15,490 bases of DNA from an uncultured Rhodanobacteraceae bacterium (lineage in GTDB: Bacteria > Pseudomonadota > Gammaproteobacteria > Xanthomonadales > SZUA-5): NCBI GenBank assembly GCA_937928755.1, contig CALEZI010000194.1, positions 1 through 15,490 of the forward strand, read 5' to 3'. Shown here one piece after another: positions 6,008 through 14,062 of the stretch (positions are counted from its first letter, which is position 1; each line of letters begins with the position of its first letter). The position numbers were made by a program, and so were the translations under genes. The notes under the pieces were generated by a model, which was not told where the DNA came from, made no database searches, and worked only from the letters and a program-made list of their open reading frames with translations.

Positions 6008-7225
6008 ATGAACAATTCAAAGAATGCTCAACGAGTGGTCCTGATCCTGCTGTCGTCCCTGCTCCTCGCCGCATGCGGTGGCGAGGGCGGCGACCCCCCG
6101 GCGGACATGCAGATGCCGCCAACCGAGGTGAACGTCGCCACCGTGATCAGCAAGGAAGTCACCGAATGGGATGAGTTCAACGGTCGCTTCGTCGCCGTTG
6201 AATCGGTGCAGATCCGTCCCCGTGTGTCCGGGTACATCACGCGCATCGCCTTCAAGGAGGGCGCCGAGGTCAAGAAAGGCGATCTGTTGATCGAGATCGA
6301 CGACCGTGAGTATCGCGCAGCATTGGTGCGCGCGCAGGCCGAGGTCAATCGTGCGCAGACCCGCGTGACCAAAGCCGAGCGCGATATCGAGCGCGGCAAG
6401 CGGCTGGTTGCGGCCAAGGCCATGTCGGTCGAAGAGTGGGACAGCAAGCAGTCCGAGCTGGATCAGGCCAGGGCAGATGTCGCGGCGATGCAGGCGGCCG
6501 CCGACCAGGCGCGCCTGAACGTCGATTTCAGCAAGGTCACCGCGCCGATCGACGGCCGCGTGGGTGCCGCCGAGATCACCGTCGGCAACCTGGTCGACCC
6601 GACCTCGGTGCTCACCAACATGGTTTCGCTGGACCCGATCTACGTGGTCTTCGAGGGCGACGAACGCACCTTTCTGCGCTACCAGGAACTGATCCGCGAC
6701 GGCGCGCGCCCGAGCGCGCGCGGCGGCGGCAACCCGGTGCGGGTCGGATTGACCAACGAAGTCGGTTTCCCGCATCAAGGAACGCTTGATTTCGTCAACA
6801 ACCAGCTCAATCCGGGCACCGGCACCATTGCCGTGCGTGCGGTGCTGGACAACGCCGAGCGCCGCTTCACGCCTGGGCTGTTCGCACGCGTGCAACTGGT
6901 CGGCAGCGCGGTGCATCCGGCGCTGTTGATCCACGACCAGGCGGTGCAGACCGACCAGGACCGCAAGTACGTGTACGTGGTCGGTGAGGGCGACACTGCG
7001 CAACGCAAGGATGTGCTGCTCGGTTCGGCCGTCGACGGCCTGCGCATTGTCGAATCCGGCCTTGTCGCCGGCGACAAGGTGGTGGTCAACGGGATGAAGA
7101 AGATCTTTTTCCCCGGCGCACCTTTGAAACCGGTCGAGGTGCCGATGACCGAGCCGAACAAGGTGGTGGAGGCGCCGGCGGGTCCCGCCGCGGGTGCGGA
7201 GAGTGGGCAGGGGGGTGGACTGTGA
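6008..7225 (+). CDS. RND efflux periplasmic adaptor lipoprotein (MexE-like)
   Basis: The 405-residue membrane-fusion protein links an inner-membrane RND pump to an outer-membrane channel. A lipoprotein signal ends in the lipobox LAAC with the acylated cysteine at residue 23. Next come a barrel and lipoyl half (WDEFNGRFVAVESVQIRPRV then SGYITRIAFKEGAEVKKGD), an alpha hairpin rich in A, R, E and Q at about 95-165, and the second lipoyl half (APIDGRVGAAEITVGNLV). A beta-barrel segment TLDFVNNQLNPGTGTIAVRA and FTPGLFARVQLVG complete it. These phrases are characteristic of the MexE branch. An ATG at 5972 would add 12 residues ahead of the signal; 6008 gives a normal lipoprotein start, although no clear Shine-Dalgarno is visible. 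The C-terminus is a G/A/P-rich tail. Substrates are unknown; the branch commonly exports antibiotics and other toxic organics. Confidence 0.93.
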   Translation: MNNSKNAQRVVLILLSSLLLAACGGEGGDPPADMQMPPTEVNVATVISKEVTEWDEFNGRFVAVESVQIRPRVSGYITRIAFKEGAEVKKGDLLIEIDDREYRAALVRAQAEVNRAQTRVTKAERDIERGKRLVAAKAMSVEEWDSKQSELDQARADVAAMQAAADQARLNVDFSKVTAPIDGRVGAAEITVGNLVDPTSVLTNMVSLDPIYVVFEGDERTFLRYQELIRDGARPSARGGGNPVRVGLTNEVGFPHQGTLDFVNNQLNPGTGTIAVRAVLDNAERRFTPGLFARVQLVGSAVHPALLIHDQAVQTDQDRKYVYVVGEGDTAQRKDVLLGSAVDGLRIVESGLVAGDKVVVNGMKKIFFPGAPLKPVEVPMTEPNKVVEAPAGPAAGAESGQGGGL

Positions 7226-7236
7226 GGGCAGCTTTT

Positions 7237-7377
7237 GAGGGCACGAGGGCACGAGGGCACGAGGGCACGCAGAAGCACGCGCGCCTCGGCTTGTACGGCA
7301 CGAACCGACCTCGCCTGATTCAAGTGCCAGGCGGACCGCCTTTACGTGCCCTCGTGCCCTCGTGCCCTCGTGCCCTC
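7237..7377. repeat. Perfect 32-bp inverted arrays: 4x GAGGGCAC and 4x GTGCCCTC
   Basis: Four exact tandem 8-base units GAGGGCAC (7237-7268) face four exact reverse-complement units GTGCCCTC (7346-7377), with a 77-base spacer. The arms extend by one more paired base into the spacer. The structure fills the 218-base gap between adaptor and permease genes. In RNA it would form a stable GC-rich stem that could reduce permease expression relative to the adaptor, or protect the upstream message. A short GTG-started reading frame at 7222-7440 spans it but encodes low-complexity sequence and is rejected as a gene. Confidence 0.93.
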
Positions 7378-7443
7378 GAATCGATCCTCCGCGCGCTCCC
7401 GCGCGGGCCGCGTGTCCCTCGCATCCCCGCCGGACCCTGACCC

Positions 7444-10400
7444 ATGGCCCACGCCGACTTTTCCAAGGTCTTCGTCGACCGGCCGATCCTTGCCGCGGTG
7501 CTGTCGCTGCTGGTGCTGATCTCCGGCGCCATCGCCATCCCCAACCTGCCGATCAGCGAGTACCCGGACGTGGTGCCGCCCTCGGTGATGGTCACCGCGG
7601 TGTACCCCGGCGCCAATCCGAAGACCATCGCCGAAACCGTGGCCGCGCCTATCGAGGAGGCAGTCAACGGCGTCGAAGGCATGATCTACATGAAGTCGAC
7701 CGCCGGTTCCGATGGCACCATGCAACTGGCGGTGACCTTCAAGGGCGGCGTCGACATCGACCTCGCCACGGTGCAGGTGCAGAACCGCGTCGCCCAGGCA
7801 CTGCCGCGCCTTCCGGCGAGCGTGCGCCAGCTCGGCGTGACCACGGTCAAGAGTTCGCCGAACCTGACCATGGTGGTGCACGTCAGTTCGCCCGACAACC
7901 GTTACGACGGTCTCTACCTGTCCAACTTCGCCAACCTGCGCGTGCGCGACGAACTGGCGCGCCTCGATGGCGTCGGCCAGGCGATCGCCTTCGGCGCCGG
8001 CAACTATTCGATGCGCATCTGGATCGATCCGGACAAGGCGTCGGCGCGCGATCTGACCGCCGCCGACATCATCCGCGCGATTCAGGAACAGAACCTTGAG
8101 GTCTCCGCCGGAACCATCGGCGGACCGCCGCATCCGGACAGCGCGCTGCAGTACTCGATCAACGCGCAGGGACGTCTGACCACGCCCGAGGAATTCGGCG
8201 ACATCGTGCTCAAGGCCGGTGCCGAGGGCCAGTTGACGCGCCTCAAGGATGTCGCGCGCGTCGAACTGGGCGCCTCCAGTTATTCGCTCAACTCGCAGCT
8301 CAACAACAAGGATGCGGCGGCGATCGTGATCTTCGAGGCGCCGGGTGCCAACACCATTGCGCTGTCGGATGCGGTGCGCGCGAAGATGGCGGAGTTGCAG
8401 AAAGGCTTCCCGGAGGGCGTCGAGTGGAGCGTGATGTACGACCCCACGGTGTTCGTGCGTCAGTCGATCCGCTCGGTGGTGACCACGCTGCTGGAAGCGG
8501 TCGCGTTGGTCGTGCTGGTGGTGGTGGTGTTCCTGCAGACCTGGCGCGCGTCGATCATCCCGCTGCTGGCGGTGCCGGTGTCGGTGATCGGCACCTTTGC
8601 CGTGCTGTGGGCGCTCGGTTATTCGATCAACGTGCTGACCCTGTTCGGGCTGGTGCTGGCGATCGGCATCGTCGTCGACGATGCGATCGTCGTCGTCGAG
8701 AACGTCGAACGGCATATCGAAGAGGGCATGGCGCCGCGCGACGCCGCGCACAAGGCGATGGAGGAGGTCTCCGGGCCGATCATCGCGATCTCGCTGGTGC
8801 TCGCCAGCGTGTTCGTGCCGCTGGCGTTCATCGGCGGCGTATCCGGGCAGTTCTACAGCCAGTTCGCGGTGACCATTGCGGCCTCGGTGCTGATTTCGGC
8901 GTTCAATTCGCTGACGCTTTCGCCGGCGCTGGCGGCGGTGCTGCTGCAACCGCACGGCGCGCCGAAAGATCGCCTCGGGCGCTTGATCGAATCCGTCTTC
9001 GGACGCTTCTTCGGCTGGTTCAACCGGCGCTTCAAGCGCGCCAGCACGCGCTATTCCGGCCGAATCGGCAGCACCATCGGTCGCGCGCCGCGACTGCTGG
9101 TGGTTTACGCGGTGCTGATCGGCGTGACCATCTTCGGCTTCACCCAGGTGCCATCGGGTTTCATCCCGACGCAGGACAAGCAGTACCTGTTTTCGATCCT
9201 GCAGTTGCCCGAGGGTGCCACGCTCAAGCGCACCGAAGCGGCGATGACGCGCATGGGCGAGATGGCGATGGCCACGCCGGGCGTCGAGAGCGTGGTGCAG
9301 TTCCCGGGCCTGAACGCGGTGCACTTCGTCAACACCAGCAACGCCGGGCTGATGTTCATCGGCATCACCCCGCAGAACGAGCGCGACATCAGCGCGGCCG
9401 AGATTGCCGGTGAACTGAACGCCAAGTTCGGCACGATCCAGGATGGTCTGGCGTTTGCGCTGTTGCCGCCGCCGGTGCTGGGTCTCGGCAATTCAGCGGG
9501 CGTCGAAACCTATGTGCAGGATCGCAGCTCCGCTGGCTACGGCGAGCTCAACAACCAGGTCCAGGCGCTTTCCAACGCGCTGCGCGGCACGCCGGGCTTC
9601 GATCCCTACGCGGTGTTCTCTTCCTTCCAGGCGAACGTGCCGCAACTGGACGCCAGCGTCGACCGCACCAAGGCCAAGGAACAGGGCCTGGCGCTGACCG
9701 ACATCTACACGGCCCTGCAGGTTTACCTCGGATCTGCCTACGTCAACGATTTCAACCTGTTCGGACGCACCTACAGCGTCTACGCGCAGGCCGATGCCGC
9801 TTTCCGCGACGAAGTCGCCGACATTGCGCGTATCAAGGTGCGCAATGCCGCCGGGCAGATGGTGCCGATCGGCAGCGTGGTCGAGGTGTCGCCGAGTTTC
9901 GGGCCCGATCCGGTGGTGCGCTACAACGGCTACCCGGCGGCCGACCTGCAGGCCGGCATCAACCCGGCACAACTGTCGAGTCAGCAGGCGATCGCGCAGA
10001 TCAAGGCGATCGCGGCCGGCCTGTTGCCGCAAGGCATGCAGATCGAGTGGACCGGCCTGACCTATCAGGAAGTGACCCAGGGTTCGATGGCCCTGCTGGT
10101 GTTCCCGTTGTGCGTGCTGCTGGTCTACATGGTGCTGGCCGCGCTCTACGAGAGCTGGACACTGCCACTGGCCGTGATCCTGATCGTGCCGATGTGCCTG
10201 CTCAGCGCAATCGGCGGCATCTGGCTGCTGAACTTCATCAGCGGCAGCTGGTTTGGCCTGTCGATCGGCATGGGCTGGATTCCGCCGCCACCCATGAGCG
10301 TGCCACCGACCTTCATCGACAACAACATCTTCACCCAGATCGGCCTCGTCGTGCTGATGGGCCTGGCCTGCAAGAACGCGATCCTGATCGTCGAATTCGC

Positions 10401-10698
10401 CCGCGACCTCGAAGAAGAAGGCATGGGCATCGTCGACGCTGCCATCGAGGCCTGCCACTTGCGCCTGCGCCCGATCCTGATGACCAGTTTCGCTTTCATC
10501 ATGGGCGTGCTGCCACTGGTGTTCGCCAGCGGCGCCGGCGCCGAAGTGCGCCACGTGATGGGCGTCACCGTGTTCGCCGGCATGCTCGGCGTGACCTTCT
10601 TCGGCCTCTTCTTCACCCCGGTGTTTTACGTGGTGCTGAGAAAGTGGGCGGAGCGCGGCAACCCCTCACGCGCGACCGCGGAGGTGAGTCATGGCTGA
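7444..10698 (+). CDS. RND multidrug efflux permease, HAE1 family (MexF-like)
   Basis: This 1084-residue inner-membrane proton/drug antiporter is the pump of the tripartite system. It begins with the conserved FVDRPILAAVLSLLVLISGAI first membrane helix and the periplasmic motif LPISEYPDVVPP. Proton-relay residues are present: D412 and D413 in GIVVDDAIVVVENVE, matching the AcrB Asp pair, and K977 in GLACKNAILIVEFA, matching the AcrB helix-10 lysine. The sequence is close to the MexF branch (for example FLQTWRASIIPL and VYPGANPKTIAETVA). It is somewhat longer than AcrB, partly from an insertion at about residues 933-961 between helices 9 and 10, with a proline run at IPPPPMSVPP. The start at 7444 lacks an obvious ribosome site but gives the normal N-terminus. 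Its last bases overlap the outer-membrane-factor gene by 8. The cargo cannot be deduced. Confidence 0.96.
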   Translation: MAHADFSKVFVDRPILAAVLSLLVLISGAIAIPNLPISEYPDVVPPSVMVTAVYPGANPKTIAETVAAPIEEAVNGVEGMIYMKSTAGSDGTMQLAVTFKGGVDIDLATVQVQNRVAQALPRLPASVRQLGVTTVKSSPNLTMVVHVSSPDNRYDGLYLSNFANLRVRDELARLDGVGQAIAFGAGNYSMRIWIDPDKASARDLTAADIIRAIQEQNLEVSAGTIGGPPHPDSALQYSINAQGRLTTPEEFGDIVLKAGAEGQLTRLKDVARVELGASSYSLNSQLNNKDAAAIVIFEAPGANTIALSDAVRAKMAELQKGFPEGVEWSVMYDPTVFVRQSIRSVVTTLLEAVALVVLVVVVFLQTWRASIIPLLAVPVSVIGTFAVLWALGYSINVLTLFGLVLAIGIVVDDAIVVVENVERHIEEGMAPRDAAHKAMEEVSGPIIAISLVLASVFVPLAFIGGVSGQFYSQFAVTIAASVLISAFNSLTLSPALAAVLLQPHGAPKDRLGRLIESVFGRFFGWFNRRFKRASTRYSGRIGSTIGRAPRLLVVYAVLIGVTIFGFTQVPSGFIPTQDKQYLFSILQLPEGATLKRTEAAMTRMGEMAMATPGVESVVQFPGLNAVHFVNTSNAGLMFIGITPQNERDISAAEIAGELNAKFGTIQDGLAFALLPPPVLGLGNSAGVETYVQDRSSAGYGELNNQVQALSNALRGTPGFDPYAVFSSFQANVPQLDASVDRTKAKEQGLALTDIYTALQVYLGSAYVNDFNLFGRTYSVYAQADAAFRDEVADIARIKVRNAAGQMVPIGSVVEVSPSFGPDPVVRYNGYPAADLQAGINPAQLSSQQAIAQIKAIAAGLLPQGMQIEWTGLTYQEVTQGSMALLVFPLCVLLVYMVLAALYESWTLPLAVILIVPMCLLSAIGGIWLLNFISGSWFGLSIGMGWIPPPPMSVPPTFIDNNIFTQIGLVVLMGLACKNAILIVEFARDLEEEGMGIVDAAIEACHLRLRPILMTSFAFIMGVLPLVFASGAGAEVRHVMGVTVFAGMLGVTFFGLFFTPVFYVVLRKWAERGNPSRATAEVSHG
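10680..10687 (+). promoter_or_regulatory. Strong Shine-Dalgarno for the outer-membrane factor
   Basis: GGAGGTGA lies within the last codons of the permease gene, with GGAGG six bases before the ATG at 10691. It is the best ribosome site in the window. With the 8-base gene overlap it supports translational coupling, and supports 10691 as the original start of the downstream gene. Confidence 0.7.
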
Positions 10699-12322
10699 AC
10701 TCAACGCTGCGGCGGGTCGGGGCCTGTATTTGGGGACGCAAAGGACGCAAAGTGCGCAAAGGACGCAAAGGAAGGCAAAACAAACTTGGGATTGGTTGAA
10801 GGAGATGATTGAAATGACGGAAGTTTCAAAGGACGTGTCGACGAAGCGCGTCGACCAGAGCGCTCTTTTTGCGTCCTTTGCGAACTTTGCGTCCTTTGCG
10901 TCCCCCATCAAGCGTCCAGGCAACGCGGGACGAGCGGTACTCGCGGCGACCTTGGCGCTCACCCTCTCCGCCTGCACTGTCGGCCCGGAATACGTGCGGC
11001 CCGAGGCGCAGCTGGCGCCGGGGTTTGATCAGGCGCAGGGCGCGGCGTATCCGGCCACGGCGGTGGCCAGCAGTGTCTGGGCCTCGTTCGAGGAGCCGGA
11101 GCTGGATGCATTGATTGCGCGGGCGCTGGCGGCGAATACCTCGATCGCGCAGGCCCTGGCGCGGCTGGACGAGACGCGCGCGTTGGCGGGGTTGAGTTTC
11201 TACAGCCTGTTTCCGACCACCCGCTCGCGGGCCGATGCCGAGCGCAGCGATCCCAGCGGCGAGGACCCATTCACGTTCGAAGGCCAGGGGCGCACCGATA
11301 CCTATCGTGCCGGTTTCGACCTCACCTGGGAAATCGATCTGTTCGGTTCGCTCAGGCGGCAGAAGGAGGCGATCGATCGTGAGGTCGAAGCCAACGAGGC
11401 GGCGTTCCACGCGGTGCGGCTTTCGGTGGTGGCGGAAACGGCGCAGGCGTACTTCGCCTGGCGTGGTGCCCAGGCGCGACTCGCGGTGCAGCAACGCAAC
11501 CTCGCCAATCTTGAAGAAAACATCGACATCCTGCGCAAGCAGCTCGACGCCGGGCGCGGTACCGAGCTCGACGTCACCCGCGCCAATGCGCTGGGACTGC
11601 AGGTGGCCGCGCGTCTGCCGCAGACAGGTGCCGAAGTGGTGCGCCAGGAACAGCGGCTGGCGTTGCTGACCGCGCAGCCGGTGAGCGCGCTGCGCGAACA
11701 ACTGGCGCCGAGCCGCGAATTGCCGGTGCTGCCGGCGATGGTGACTGTGGGTACGCCGGAACAATGGCTGGCGCGGCGCCCCGACGTGCGCGAGGCGGAT
11801 CGCCGGCTGGCGGCCGCAGTGTCGCGCATCGGTGTAGAGACCGCCGAGTTCTATCCCAAGCTGAACCTGCTGGGCGATTTCGGCGCCACCGCGCAGTCCT
11901 TCGGTGGCCTTGGCGACAGCGCTGCCCAACGCTGGAGCTTCGGACCCTCGCTGAGCTGGAGCTTCCTCGATTTCGGCCGCGTCAAACAACGCGTGTTGGC
12001 GCAGCAAGCACGCGCCGACGGCGCCATCGCGGCCTACCAGGAGACCTGGCTGAAGGCGCTGGAAGAAACCGAGAACGCACTGGCCGGTTATCGCGCAGCC
12101 AACGAATCGGCGGCAGCGCTGGAAACCGCCGTCAGCGAGAGCCGCAAGGCCAGCGAGCTGGCGCGCATGCGCTTCGAGGCCGGCGCCAGCGACTACCTCA
12201 CGGTGCTGGATGCCGAACGCACCCTGCTCGACACCGAGGACCAGTACGCCGACGCCAGCACCCGCCGCGCGACCACGTTGGCGGCGTTGTACAAGGCGCT
12301 GGCGGGGGATTTTGCGAGGTAG
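10691..12322 (+). CDS. Outer-membrane efflux lipoprotein, NodT/OprN-type
   Basis: The product is the TolC-like outer-membrane channel of the efflux system. A lipoprotein signal (GRAVLAATLALTLSAC) puts the acylated cysteine at residue 95 from this start. The mature part has family phrases CTVGPEYVRPEA, FDLTWEIDLFGSLRRQ, RRPDVREADRRLAAAVSRIG and FYPKLNLLGDFGATA, covering two OEP repeats, and FEAGASDYLTVLDAERTLL near the end. The ATG at 10691 has a strong ribosome site, but the 94 residues before the cysteine are far too many for a signal peptide. They are encoded by the inverted repeat at 10732-10905 (TQRTQSAQRTQR, then FASFANFASFAS). An alternative ATG at 10814, with AAGGAG nine bases upstream, gives 502 residues and the cysteine at 54. 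No start codon exists between the second repeat arm and the signal. An in-frame repeat insertion into an older start region is the likeliest history; whether the channel is still made well is open. Confidence 0.9.
   Translation: MAELNAAAGRGLYLGTQRTQSAQRTQRKAKQTWDWLKEMIEMTEVSKDVSTKRVDQSALFASFANFASFASPIKRPGNAGRAVLAATLALTLSACTVGPEYVRPEAQLAPGFDQAQGAAYPATAVASSVWASFEEPELDALIARALAANTSIAQALARLDETRALAGLSFYSLFPTTRSRADAERSDPSGEDPFTFEGQGRTDTYRAGFDLTWEIDLFGSLRRQKEAIDREVEANEAAFHAVRLSVVAETAQAYFAWRGAQARLAVQQRNLANLEENIDILRKQLDAGRGTELDVTRANALGLQVAARLPQTGAEVVRQEQRLALLTAQPVSALREQLAPSRELPVLPAMVTVGTPEQWLARRPDVREADRRLAAAVSRIGVETAEFYPKLNLLGDFGATAQSFGGLGDSAAQRWSFGPSLSWSFLDFGRVKQRVLAQQARADGAIAAYQETWLKALEETENALAGYRAANESAAALETAVSESRKASELARMRFEAGASDYLTVLDAERTLLDTEDQYADASTRRATTLAALYKALAGDFAR
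10732..10905. repeat. MITE-like element with 38-nt inverted arms inside an efflux gene
   Basis: The left arm 10732-10769 and right arm 10868-10905 are reverse complements with a single mismatch in 38 bases. Both consist of GGACGCAAA-type units, like the arrays at 3725-3834. The spacer is 98 bases and contains an alternative ribosome site and start (AAGGAG 10799-10804, ATG 10814). The element is about 174 bases, a multiple of three, and keeps the host reading frame open. No transposase and no clear target-site duplication were recognised. Confidence 0.9.
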
Positions 12323-12345
12323 GACATGTTGCCCGCGCAGCGGGA
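12321..12345. repeat. REP-like hairpin at the end of the efflux operon
   Basis: The segment beginning AGGACATGTTGCCCGCGCAG starts within the TAG stop of the outer-membrane-factor gene and holds a CCCGC-GCA-GCGGG stem. It resembles the reverse complement of the third hairpin at 5910-5940 (GTCATGTTGCTCGCGCAGCG), so it is probably a diverged member of that family. A role as transcript end is plausible, but no T run follows. Confidence 0.45.
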
Positions 12346-12449
12346 TTTCGACCAAAGGACGTAACCTGGTCTGGCTTGCGTCCTGATGCCCGGCTGGGCA
12401 GGGTCGCGGTATGGTTGCAAGCCGGGTCAGTGTGACGGATAGTAACGCC

Positions 12450-12477
12450 TTGATGCGTGCAGCGCGCACGGCACAAT
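12450..12477 (+). promoter_or_regulatory. Possible promoter, TTGATG-16-CACAAT
   Basis: A -35-like TTGATG (12450-12455) is followed after 16 bases by CACAAT (12472-12477). The predicted transcript would start only a few bases before the ATG at 12491 and would lose part of the GAGG ribosome site (12481-12484), which argues against it. The octamer GGCACAAT also occurs before the gene at 14063. Confidence 0.25.
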
Positions 12478-12490
12478 TTCGAGGTTTTCA

Positions 12491-13867
12491 ATGCTTTCGA
12501 CAGCCCCTTTCCGTCTGCTGCTGGCTGGGATCGGATTGGCTTGCGTGTCGGCGCAAGCACGCGATGGACTGCCGGCATATGACTATGGTGTCGGCGGGCG
12601 AACCGAGATTCCGCTTCCGACGGGAGTCTCTGTCGCTGTCCATGCTGCCGCCGTGGATCCGCAAGGACGAATGCTGGTCGTCGGGCGCCGCGGTGTCCGG
12701 GGTTTCGCGCTGCGCGTAAACAGCGACGGCGTGCTGGATAGCAGTTTTGGCACCGACGGCTGGTTCGTGATGCCTGATTTGGCGCTGCTGGGATTCCCGG
12801 CGGGGACGGTCACGCAGTTCATCGCCGTGTCAGACTCTGCGTTGGGGGTCTATATGGCTGGCTACCCCGTTGGCGCCGATCGGACCTGTGCGTTGGTGGT
12901 GGCTCTCAACGAATCCGGAGAGTTGCGCGCCGGGTTTGGAACTTCAGGTTCGGGTGCCTTGTGTGGTCCGTCAGGGCTGCCCCCCAGCATCTCGCAACCA
13001 CTTTCACGCTTCGCGCGACTGGGCTTGACGGTCAATCCGAATCGGATCGCGGTTTTGGTGGTCCGTACCGAACATACAACGCCGAACCCGGCGGCCGAGT
13101 GGGTCTACGGATTAACCTTGACCGGCGCGCCTTTGACCAGTTTCGGCGAACAGGGATTGTTGACGCTTCCTGGAGATTTCCGTGCAACGGGCTTGACCGA
13201 GGACACCCAGGGACGCCTGCTCATATCTGGATACAGTGGTTCGGGCTTTGCATTCATGCGACTGCTGCCAACGAATCTGGTCGATCCCGCATTCGGAACC
13301 GGCGGAATTGCCACCATCCCGTACCCGACATTTGGTGTATCGCCTGAATCCATGCGCGCGTGGGTCATGCTGGATGATCGTCCCACCGTTGGCTTCCGCA
13401 ACTACACGGACTTCACCTACACCCTCCCAAACAATTATGGATTCATGCGGGCGACCGCGTCGGGCATTGCGGACGCATCCGTGGCGGCGATTCCCGCGGC
13501 TGCCAACGCCGGCTACGTTGCGCATCAGACTCTGGGCCCGGAAGTGGTGGGCAGGGGCGACACCGATCAGGCGAGTGATCGATTTGACCGCGTCGTCGTC
13601 GCCGGTCCGGAACTGGTTCGCATGCTCAGCGACGGCCAGTTGGACCTTGCATTTGGCAGCAACGGGTATGTGGACTTGCCGCAGCCGCCGTCCAGCGAAA
13701 CTGGGCCACGCTTCAGCCAAGCGGTTGCCGTTGATGATGCCGGCAACATCCATGTCGTAACCTCTGAACAGGACGCCTCCTCCGGCACCCCGGTACAGGG
13801 ATCTCTGCATGTGCTCAAGTACGGCGGCGATACGTTGTTCGACGATGGACTTGAGCAATTGCATTGA
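12491..13867 (+). CDS. Secreted delta-60-repeat (beta-propeller-like) protein
   Basis: The 458-residue protein has a signal peptide with a likely cut after AQA at residue 23. It carries repeats of the delta-60 type, which share an LD..FG..G core: near residues 78-90 (DGVLDSSFGTDG), 142-152 (SGELRAGFGTSG), 211-222 (GAPLTSFGEQG), 261-272 (NLVDPAFGTGG) and 381-392 (DGQLDLAFGSNG). Alternating hydrophobic strands and segments such as AVDPQGRMLVVG and AVDDAGNIHVVT fit a propeller. The last residues, GDTLFDDGLEQLH, recall the IFxDGFE-like tails I remember on many exported proteins of xanthomonad-type bacteria. The ATG at 12491 has GAGG seven bases upstream. Its base use looks slightly less GC-rich than the efflux genes. 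It lies 168 bases after them and is probably a separate unit. The function is unknown; a surface or extracellular binding role is inference. Confidence 0.82.
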   Translation: MLSTAPFRLLLAGIGLACVSAQARDGLPAYDYGVGGRTEIPLPTGVSVAVHAAAVDPQGRMLVVGRRGVRGFALRVNSDGVLDSSFGTDGWFVMPDLALLGFPAGTVTQFIAVSDSALGVYMAGYPVGADRTCALVVALNESGELRAGFGTSGSGALCGPSGLPPSISQPLSRFARLGLTVNPNRIAVLVVRTEHTTPNPAAEWVYGLTLTGAPLTSFGEQGLLTLPGDFRATGLTEDTQGRLLISGYSGSGFAFMRLLPTNLVDPAFGTGGIATIPYPTFGVSPESMRAWVMLDDRPTVGFRNYTDFTYTLPNNYGFMRATASGIADASVAAIPAAANAGYVAHQTLGPEVVGRGDTDQASDRFDRVVVAGPELVRMLSDGQLDLAFGSNGYVDLPQPPSSETGPRFSQAVAVDDAGNIHVVTSEQDASSGTPVQGSLHVLKYGGDTLFDDGLEQLH

Positions 13868-14062
13868 GCTCAAGGCCTTGGCGGTAGATTTCTTGGGATG
13901 AATCGCCGGGCTCTGGCAGGCCGGTGGTTCGCGCAGCGATTCACGGGCGGAGAACTTGCCGTGAGCTGGTGAACGCGCCGACACGCGTATGCCAGGCTAC
14001 GGCAGGATTCACCTCGTTGCTGGCACAATGGCCGACTCCCATCGCGAATTCCCTGCCCGCCC

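Noticed and set aside
7222..7440. 72-codon GTG-started frame between adaptor and pump genes
   Set aside because: It is only the translated GAGGGCAC arrays and their spacer; both reading and length follow from the repeat.
7342..9324. 660-codon open frame on the minus strand opposite the pump gene
   Set aside because: Antisense to a clearly conserved RND pump, with a histidine-, arginine- and aspartate-rich composition and no recognisable domain. Long antisense frames are expected at this GC content.
10826..12469. 547-codon minus-strand frame opposite the outer-membrane-factor gene
   Set aside because: It mirrors a well-supported efflux channel gene and shows only low-complexity arginine- and glutamine-rich sequence.
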